Notes under the pieces: generated by a model
The model's database searches: none
What the model saw: only the letters and a program-made list of their open reading frames with translations
What the model was told of the DNA's origin: nothing
Part shown: one piece after another, positions 57,001-64,000 of the stretch
How positions within the stretch are numbered: position 1 is the stretch's first letter
Layout of the letters: each line of letters begins with the position of its first letter
Translations under genes and position numbers: made by a program
NCBI GenBank assembly: GCA_007115705.1
Contig: QXEO01001123.1
Coordinates: forward strand, 62,001-126,000
DNA length: 64,000 nt
Reading direction: 5' to 3'
From: Dactylis glomerata
Taxonomy: Eukaryota > Streptophyta > Magnoliopsida > Poales > Poaceae

Positions 57001-58740
57001 TCCTGACAGTTTGACGTCTTGTCCTTCTGACTGAAATGACATGCGTTGTGTGCTCCAATCAATCATCATTGGGCTATTGGCCGTGAGCCAATCATATCCC
57101 ATAATGATATCATATGACCCCAGAGGAAGAACCTTGAAGTTTGTGTGAAAATGATAGCCCTGAGTCCACCATTCGCAATTGGGAAGTTCAGTACCACAAT
57201 GCATCATCCCGCCATTAGCAACCTTGACGCGCAAAGGTGGAATTGGACGGCATGGGATCTGCAGGCGCTCAACCAGAGTGGAACTCACGAAAGTGTGAGA
57301 ACTGCCAGAATCCACCAGCATAATGACCTCCTGTTGCTGTATCCAACCTTGTAAACGCATAGTGGTAGCCGCTCGACTGCCTTCTGCTGCGGCTTGAGAG
57401 ATATGCATCAGCTGCTCCACTTTCGGGGTACTGTCCAACAGTTCAGGTGGCAAGTCTGACTCCTCCTCAGCTTGAACCGTGGCAAGCAGCTCTTCGACGA
57501 CATGTAAAGGCACCGTAGGACCGCAGCGGTGATCACGGCTCCAACAATCGCCGCAGGTGAAGCAGAGGCCGCGTGCTTTGCGATACGCCCACAACGCAGC
57601 GAGCTTGTCGTCGACAGACGCATGCCCTTGAGTCTCTTGGTGCTGTGGGTCCTCCGCTCAAGAGACCGCTGGAGGAGCTGGCTGAGGCGGTGGTGGAGGT
57701 AGAGGCAAGGCGCCCCGAGGAAGAGCTCGTGGCATCGGAGAAAAATCCGATCGCCTATTGTCTTGGCAATATGACTCCAGCATGCCTTCCTGCAACAATG
57801 CAAGGTCCACAGCAGCATCGAGATCGAGAGGTTGGTGCAAAACCACAGCAGCACAAATATCCCGATGCAAACCATCGACAAAATGGGTGACAAAATATGC
57901 AGGTTCCCATGAGTTGTGGTGTGCAGTAAGGTTATGTATCAGTTCATTGAATTTTCTAGCGTATTCCGCCACTGTGCTGGTCTGGCGCAGTTTGTTGAAG
58001 AGTCGTAAATGATGCTGAAAATCCGCACGACCAAATTGAGTGCAAATGGCAGATGCAAAATCCTTCCAAACAGGGAAATGCAAATGGGCTTGAGATGATT
58101 GCAGCCAGGACAGAGCGCCATCGATGAAGTACATCGCGGCACAGTTGACCCAAGTATTAGGATGCATAGAACACACTTGGAAACAGGCTTCGCATTTGAG
58201 ACGCCAAGCATGGGGATTATCACCATCGAAGAGTGGAAAATCCACGCGCGGCGGTGGTGGAAAACGATGAGATCCAAACCCACAAGCAAATTCAGACGGA
58301 TCACAGCCAGGGTATGCGATGGAGTACGTACCCTTGACCGGGGCATCGTTCGAGATCCGGAGATCACCGAACTGATCACCCCGTGAGCTCGATGCGTCGC
58401 GGTGGCCGAGTTGCCCGTGGCCGTCGCCACCCAGATCCAGCGTGCCCAAGTGCGCGGCCGTTGGTTTCAAAGGTGTTGCAGTAGAAGTCGAAGGCGCGTC
58501 CGCCGGTTGCGGAAGTAGCGGGGGAAGTGCGTCGTGGGGCGAGGACGACGACGGTGGTCATAGATCGAAGACGCAAGCCCAGAGATCACCGACCTTGACG
58601 CGGAGCAATTCGACCGATTGTTTGATCGAAGGCTTCCATGTATGGAGATCCAGTACCGCGGGGTGGATGTCATCGAGCTTGGCGTTCATAGAGGACACCG
58701 CGGCCGTGAGATCGGCAAGGAGCTTGGCTTGATCATCCAT
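53899..58740 (-). pseudogene. Reina-like gag-pol, one frame, six premature stops
   Basis: From the ATG at 58740 (MDDQAKLLADLT) to a TGA at 53899 the whole polyprotein stays in one frame. Order: gag (FPLFDGDNPHAWRLKCEACF), CCHC-like knuckle CFTCGDCWSRDHRC, protease MLVDSGSSHTFVS, reverse transcriptase (GLTSAPATFQGLMNTIL, FIDDILIYS), RNase H (IETDASDHGIGAVL), integrase (HH-CC start HSGVTVTYRRARTLFAWPG, CAICKQAK; VDKLSRYAHF; DRDKVFTS). The C-terminal chromodomain-like stretch is WTDQPPSLAT. Stops are TGA at 58558, 57658, 56473 and 54394, and TAG at 54127 and 54094. No frameshift was seen. Confidence 0.92.
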
Positions 58741-58843
58741 GGCAGCAGCTTTACCACGACGAGTGAGGATAATTGAGGGATAACGACCAGCCAGATCGGA
58801 GTGGAGTGGGGAAGAAAAATTTGGTGGTGGCAGCGGCGGAACG

Positions 58844-58855
58844 GCTCTGATACCA
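58844..58855 (-). promoter_or_regulatory. primer binding site of the Reina-like element, tRNA-Met type
   Basis: TGGTATCAGAGC on the minus strand, three bases from the 5' LTR. It is the same primer tRNA as the copia element. Confidence 0.92.
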
Positions 58856-58858
58856 GAT

Positions 58859-59157
58859 TGTTACGATCCCTCTATGATATCAGTTCAACAGGATACAAAT
58901 TGGGTTCAATTCCTCCAGAATCTAGGGTTCGAGGGAGAGGAAGGAGGAAGGGGATCTGAGAGAGACAGGCTGCCGGCCGATTACACATTCCACACCTTAC
59001 AAGTGGGTCCCAACCCCAGGCTATAAGCTCCCAGACAGCTCACATGTAACGTGGGTTGGGCCTCCTAGTCCTGTCGCCACACCTAGGCGGTAATTGGTTG
59101 GTTGTCGCCTGCTCCTCGGTTGTGCCCATCGACGGTGTAGCTAGTGAGGTTGTAACA
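58859..59157 (-). repeat. 5' LTR of the Reina-like element
   Basis: 299 bp, TG..CA ends, next to the TSD CTCAC at 59158-59162. Confidence 0.93.
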
Positions 59158-59298
59158 CTCACTCTCCAGCGGCTACTGCAAAACAGCCATTTCAATTTAA
59201 ATATAGATACACAACGGCAACACTTCAAATAGATAGTTTCATAGGATTCGACAACACATAGCAAATTTAAACAAACTTTGAGCCAATCTAAAACCCAA

Positions 59299-59676
59299 CT
59301 AATCCAACTCATTCCAAAATTTGGGATCAGAGTCATACGACTCGTTCCAGAAGTTGGAATCAAGCTCGGACTCTGAGTCGCTGGGGACGGGGACTACCGG
59401 CGGAGGCGGCGCAGCGCTAGATGGGCCGGCACCATCGGCTGTCTTCTTCCACACGTTGTCGAAGGCCAGCTGCGCCAGCACGAGCTCCGTATGGTTGCGG
59501 GCAAGCTGCGCCATGCGCATGTCATCGAGCAAGGACTGCTGCTGCGTCACGGTGCAGTGCTGATTCCTCCATGCCTCGCAGTCGATGTAGTGCATCGGCG
59601 GCGCGAGGAACTCGGCCTCCACCAGCGACTGGATGTCGGGGAATTTGATGCCGCTGCGAGGGCGGCCAGGACCCAT
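59299..59676 (-). pseudogene. ORF fragment of the second Harbinger-like element, unknown function
   Basis: 125 codons on the minus strand. The start contains GPGRPRSGIKFPDIQ. The middle is Gln/Leu/Ala-rich (TQQQSLLDDMRMAQLARNH). The end is Pro-rich then acidic with two FWNE repeats (SNFWNESYDSDPKFWNELD). Upstream coding-like sequence continues to about 59930 with frame breaks and is cut by the CACTA end. It may be an accessory protein of the element; I do not recognise a domain. Confidence 0.4.
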
Positions 59677-59951
59677 GAAGCGTCACGCCAACGCGTCGTA
59701 GGCCTGACCCGCCAAGTCGGCGCTATCAAAGGTGCCCAACCACTACCTCACGCCGTCTTGGCTGATATTGGCAGCAAAGCGGCTGGAGGTATGCATCCTT
59801 ATGCCGACGAAGCTAGAGAGGCCCTTGGACCTGTGGCGCAGCGGCATCGCGGATTCCGATCACGGGAGCTCCGATTGGCTGGCGGCGAGGTCGATTAGGG
59901 CTTGCCCACGGCGGATGGATCTAGAGGGAAGCGACACAGGTGGAAAAATGG

Positions 59952-60165
59952 CCATTAGTCCTGGTCCTTAACGATCAGTAGTCCCGGTCCTTAACAATCA
60001 TTAGTCCCGGTTTCCCAATCGAGACTAGCAAAGCGGGACTAAAGACCCCCACCCTTTAGTCCCGGTTGCTTACGGACCAGAACTAATCGTCGTCCACGTG
60101 GGTACAGCTAGGAGCGCCGGCTCGGGGACCTTTAGTCCCGATTCATAATAAGAACCGAGACTAAA
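59952..60165. repeat. CACTA subterminal inverted repeats
   Basis: Direct and inverted copies of AGTCCCGGT and GGGACTAAAG, with hairpin potential, lie next to the element end; probable transposase binding region. Confidence 0.8.
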
Positions 60166-60612
60166 GGTTTTTTTTTCATTTCGATTTCAGATTATTGGTT
60201 TAGGATTTATGGTTAATTAGGGTTTACTTTAATTTCAAGCGAGTTTCCGTTTCCATATTCTACGACTAGTAGATACACATTACACGTTGATGCATATATA
60301 ATATTATATGATGTCTTGCGATTGTATATACTACAATTTCAAACAAGTCTCCGTGTACAACTATTTTTCAAACAAAAGTTTTAAACAAGCTAAGCTTCAG
60401 TGGAACTATATAATTACATGGAGATCACTAAATTACATGTAGCATTCCTCGTCCTGCACATGGTGTACTCCTTGCTCATCGATGACCTCCCTCAGTAGGA
60501 ATCCCGCCAGCTCCTCTTGAATTGCTTTTATGTGCTGGGTTGGTAGGAGCTTCTCTCGCATCACTAACAACTTTAAGAAGATCGATATGGATATATATAA
60601 GTTGGATGAAAC
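60166..60612. other. CACTA 3' non-coding region
   Basis: AT-rich DNA between the subterminal repeats and the protease exon; no frame or motif recognised. Confidence 0.5.
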
Positions 60613-61289
60613 TCAACACAATGGATGATAATTAATAAAAGAAAACTGTGAATATTGTTTACGTACATCAAAGTCCGAGGAGCATGCTCTCCGCTCACTA
60701 GTGTACCACCAGATGAACTCGCAGACGTAGAATCCACAGAGATTGGTCCCCGGTGGCTGCTGCAAACCCTTTGCCTTTTTAAAAGTTAACTGTTCTTCGA
60801 ATTGACCTACTATCCTCTTTCTGAAACCTGTCCAAACCCTGCAGAGCAAAGAAAATGAACAAATAAGTTATTAAATACTTGATACCAGGAAATTAATAGA
60901 AGGGGCCAAGATATAGTGCGGTAATGATTGAAATTACTTCTGCAGCATTGCTTTCATGTCGTCATATAGGGCTTCGGGCTTATCCAATGAGTTCATGATT
61001 TCAACTCTTGATTTGTCAAATTGAATCCTTAGCAGAATCCAGTGGAAACTGCATACATGCATGTTTAACTCATCAATTACACTTAACATCGAGTAAGCAA
61101 AAAAGAATTTCCCTTGAAACACTCGAAGTTGTAAGGAAATAGAATTTCCCTTTTAAGACTTTGCTCGGTAAAAAATGTGAGCAGGTCATGCTCCACGTCT
61201 TTGGGGTGCCCTTGTAACACCTTTTCATTAACGATATATGGGTCAACGAACCCAACGTCATAGATTCCCTTTTGGTTGCATTCGAACAT
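60613..61289 (-). pseudogene. CACTA-encoded Ulp1-like (C48) cysteine protease, C-terminal exons
   Basis: An exon ending at 60938 (donor CAGAA|GTAATT) contains HWILLRIQFDK, the histidine motif of Ulp1/SUMO proteases. The next exon starts at 60838 (acceptor CTGCAG|GG) and contains KGLQQPPGTNLCGFYVCEFI, with the expected Gln-to-Cys spacing around the catalytic cysteine. Further upstream, 61073-61289 contains overlapping frames consistent with an additional broken or spliced exon (GFVDPYIVNEKVLQ). Such domains are common in plant En/Spm elements and are thought to act on ubiquitin-like modifiers. Given the frameshifts upstream, the copy is probably dead. Confidence 0.7.
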
Positions 61290-61493
61290 CTTAAATCTGC
61301 ATAATAGCGTACAAAAAGAATATAGTTAATTAAGATAACATATTACAGGCAATGAACGAGCTGAGCTAGAGACTTGAATATAAATCACTTACAGACAATA
61401 GGAAGCCATGATAGATTTGTCGAGGTAGCGCTGATTGAATAACTGAAACAATTCGTCCAATTGAATATGTATCAGGTATCTTTTGAAGCGATG

Positions 61494-63984
61494 CTACTCT
61501 CTAACGTCCACACTGATATAATCTTTGAAGTACTTTTTTTCTATGTGCTTCTTGTACCAGAAGAGCAGATTTCGCATATATGTTGATAGACCGCCTTCCT
61601 CCTTAGGATTGATCAGAGGCCCCCCTCGGACATATTGCTCTACTATCTCACCCACTTGCGCTTCTTCAAGGCCTAACATAGCTAGAAGAGGGATATTCAT
61701 TTCGGCCGTTGTCTCTTTGGCCTTCATTACAGTCATATTCAATGATGCAGCAGCAGATTTTACTCTCGGGTCCAATAACTCACGGTCGTTATCTATTTCA
61801 GCTACGAAGGCCGTATGGATATCGGGGGGGGGGGCAACTATGAGTGGGGGCGATTGATTCTTCTGTTCTCCGAGCTGGAGAATTTGTTTCCCGCTTCTTT
61901 TTGCCTTCTTGGCCAAGTCACTTTGCCTTTCAATTTCACGTTTATAGTCTGATGGCAGATTCATCTTATATTGTGCCGGTTGAGTAAGCATACCCATAGC
62001 CCACTTCTTCTGTTGCTGGGTGAATGTCGGCTTGGGCTCAGGCACTTTCGGTGCAAAATGGGACTTCACTTCGGCTACCGAAATCGCGTCGCTTTCCTCG
62101 GGAGTCCGGTCATAAGCTCTCTGGGGAAGAGGCTTTAGTGATGGCTCTGGTATCTTCGTGGTCTTATGTACTACCTTATCAATAGTACTAACCATAGCGG
62201 CCCTGCTCTGCTTTTTCCCCATCTGAGTAGTATTGGGGGGCGGCTTCGCCTGACGCGCTGGAGGTGCACTGGAGGACGACGTGGGCTGACGCGCAGGAGG
62301 TGCACTGGAGGACGACATGGGCTGATGCGCGGGAGGTGCACTAGGGGGCGGCATCGGCTGACGCGGCACCCGAGGTGGACTCGGGGGTGGCGTCGGCTGA
62401 CGCGGCACCTGAGGTGGACTCGGGGACGGCGTAGGTGGACGACGTTCACCAGGGGAGGGTGGACTTGGATTCCTCGGAGTCGGTGGCCTTGGCGCTAATC
62501 CTGGAAACTTGATGTATTTCTTTTGCCATAAAATGATTTGGCGCTTGACATCTCCAAGTCTCGTATCCCCTTCAGGTGTAGCAAAGTCAAGCTCTAGGTC
62601 CTCGAACCCCGAGACTATGTCAAGCACCGAGACACGAGCATAGCCAGCCGGTATCGGGTTCCCATGGTGGAGTGCTTCAGGTAGACAAGGTAAAGCGTCG
62701 CCGCTCGCCACCTTGAAGGTCATATTCTTCATTGGCTGATGTAGCTCACAATTTGTCATCTCCCTAACATCATCCATGGGGTAGCGATACCCCGGTGCAT
62801 CATTGATAATCCGTGCATCATGCTCATTAGCTGGGACCTCCGTGGAAGCCACGCTACTTCTCCGCTGACTATTAAGATCTAATATTGGATCTTCCTGCAG
62901 CCGAGATCCGCCTCCCTGGCTAAGTTGATGCATCATCCTCTTCATGCCGGCTGATTCACGTTCTACCTTGTCGATCTGATCTGCTTTCCGATTCTTCTTT
63001 CTCTTACGGCTTTGCCTCGTGTTCGTCATGTGTGTTCGGGATTCCCGAGGACGTGTGTCAGCTCGTCGTTCTCTCGATCAACACGGATCAATACCGCTTG
63101 AGCATCCTCCATTGCCTTAATAAGTTTTGCTGTGGAAGTAAATGTCTGTCTCCGATGAACACACTCCCCTGTTGCCGGGTCTAACAATCCTCCATGTCCG
63201 TACCACCAGTGCTTGGCCCTTTCGGGCCATCCCTCTGTACCTAGAGTGATTCCTTTATTCCTCAGTTCATTCTCCATAGCTTCCCACTTAGGCACTGCAC
63301 TCTTGTAGCCGCCTGGCCCCAAAATATGTTGATGTGCCTTCTTCTCAGCATTTGCCTTATTTTTTCTGACATTTCCTTGGCTCTCTCAGAAGCCTTGAAT
63401 GCCACAAATTCAGGCCACTGTTGTCTCAACTTCTCGTATGCTCCTTCAAATATTGGAGTTTTCCCTTTCGCGATATACTTCGCATATAACATTTTCTTGA
63501 AGCCTCGGAATGCTTCAGCCATCTTCTTGAGGGCGTACTGTTTGACTCTCCTTCTCCTTTCACGTCCACCCAGAATTTCATTACCAGCATCATCCATCTT
63601 GGAGTACTCCGGAGGTAGAATGAAATTTGCCATGAGCTTCCTTCAAAGGTCTTTATTGGATCTTTTGTTCACAAAAGTAGCTCCAAGACGTGCCTTCTTT
63701 GGCTCGTTTCATTCTTGAACCGTGATCGGGATCATGTCCCTAACAATCACTCCGCATTGATTTATAAATTTTGTTGCGTGCTGTTTTGGCTCCAACGGTT
63801 TGCCATCTAGAGATACTACATCGATGCTCAGCTTCTGATTCGTATTCAACTTTTGGCTCGGACCTCGTTTAGAATACGATTTGCTCGATCTGGAGGGCTG
63901 AAAAAAAGAAAGAGTCATTAATTCATATATGCATATTCCCTTTGTACCACCAAAAGCTAAATCTATATACCTCGCTATCGGCAT
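61494..63984 (-). pseudogene. CACTA PTTA-type protein, frameshifted
   Basis: The pieces read in order: LNTNQKLSIDVVSLDGKPLE and FINQCGVIVRDMIPI, a TGA at 63709, FILPPEYSKMDDAGNEIL, EGAYEKLRQQWPEFVAFKAS, a one-base deletion in an A-run near 63360, HILGPGGYKSAVPKWEAMEN, a second shift near 63040, then a 511-codon frame (61494-63029). The last frame has a Lys/Arg-rich start, NPIPAGYARVSVLDIVSGFE and a Pro-rich tandem tract (units of about 10 residues, PRQPTPPPSPPRV type, at 62240-62500). It ends YMRNLLFWYKKHIEKKYF. The order matches the plant Ptta/En/Spm family. It appears inactive. Confidence 0.75.
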
Positions 63985-64000
63985 TTGTTTGCAATTGCCG

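Larger units (their letters stand above)
53718..59157 (-). mobile_element. Reina-like chromovirus (Ty3/gypsy), 5440 bp
   Basis: 299-bp LTRs (53718-54016, 58859-59157) start TGTTACGATC and end GTTGTAACA. They are flanked by exact TSDs CTCAC (53713-53717, 59158-59162). The tRNA-Met primer site at 58844-58855 sets the minus strand. Short LTRs, total length of about 5.4 kb, a one-frame gag-pol and a chromodomain-like C-terminal motif point to the Reina clade. I count about 15 LTR differences, 14 of them transitions, suggesting roughly two million years. Confidence 0.93.
53600..64000. mobile_element. second Harbinger-like element, split by Reina and CACTA insertions
   Basis: It begins after a TTA with GAGCATCTGTGATGC, similar to grass Harbinger termini. 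Element sequence is visible at 53600-53712 and 59163-59934, rejoined across the Reina element's CTCAC target duplication. The right end is not seen; the CACTA element occupies it to the window edge. The superfamily rests on the terminus and target site only. Confidence 0.4.
59935..64000 (-). mobile_element. CACTA (En/Spm) transposon, continues past the window
   Basis: The left end CACAGGTGGAAAAATGG resembles grass CACTA termini with one change in the first five bases. It is followed by subterminal repeats TTTAGTCCCGGTT and CGGGACTAAAG in both orientations at 59952-60165. The interior encodes, on the minus strand, a PTTA-type protein and a Ulp1-type cysteine protease typical of plant En/Spm elements. 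The other end and the main transposase lie outside. Confidence 0.8.

Overview
This is plant nuclear DNA from a large, transposon-rich grass genome. It is probably a Pooideae species and most likely Triticeae; that placement rests on remembered element families, not on a search. No host gene in the window looks intact. Most of the sequence can be resolved into transposons, several bounded exactly by LTRs or TIRs plus matching target-site duplications (TSDs).

Layout. 1-6135: mostly anonymous DNA with a hAT-type non-autonomous element (633-1495), a small TIR element with a perfect hairpin (1652-2015), a degenerate telomere-like CCTAGACC/GGGTTTAG patch (about 4060-4390) and a deleted CACTA element (5321-5805). 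6136-9035: a 3'-truncated Athila-type gypsy element (copy A). 9101-11237: an AG microsatellite, one minus-strand receptor-kinase exon and an upstream-type segment that recurs upstream of the NLR. 11238-19760: a minus-strand NLR immune-receptor gene in three exons (CC-NB, second NB, ARC/winged helix/LRR) with one frameshift, flanked and invaded by tiny repeats.

20151-43036 is a nested stack. A minus-strand Ty1/copia element (TSD AACAC) is split twice. A hAT transposon with an apparently intact four-exon transposase (20888-25282, TSD CTTTTACA) sits in its RNase H region. A minus-strand Athila-type element (copy B, 30564-42519, TSD ACTCT) sits in its 5' leader. Copy B's 5' LTR is in turn split by a 4.76-kb non-coding LTR element full of minisatellites (36950-41711).

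43185-53435: a PIF/Harbinger element whose transposase is split by a complete Athila-type element (copy C, 44658-52784, TSD GCATG) coding only gag and protease. 53600 onward: a second Harbinger-like element carrying a Reina-like chromovirus (53718-59157, TSD CTCAC) with a one-frame gag-pol broken by six stop codons, and a CACTA/En-Spm element with a Ulp1-type protease from 59935 past the window end.

Relative ages follow from nesting and hand-counted LTR differences: copia oldest (about 6%), Reina about 5%, Athila C about 2.4%, the minisatellite element youngest (about 1.5%). I see no rRNA, tRNA genes, CRISPR arrays or bacterial-type systems. The points of most biological interest are the double-NB NLR and its duplicated CGCG-box upstream region, the potentially active hAT element, the three Athila copies that share a backbone but carry different short ORFs, and the heptad-repeat minisatellite element.
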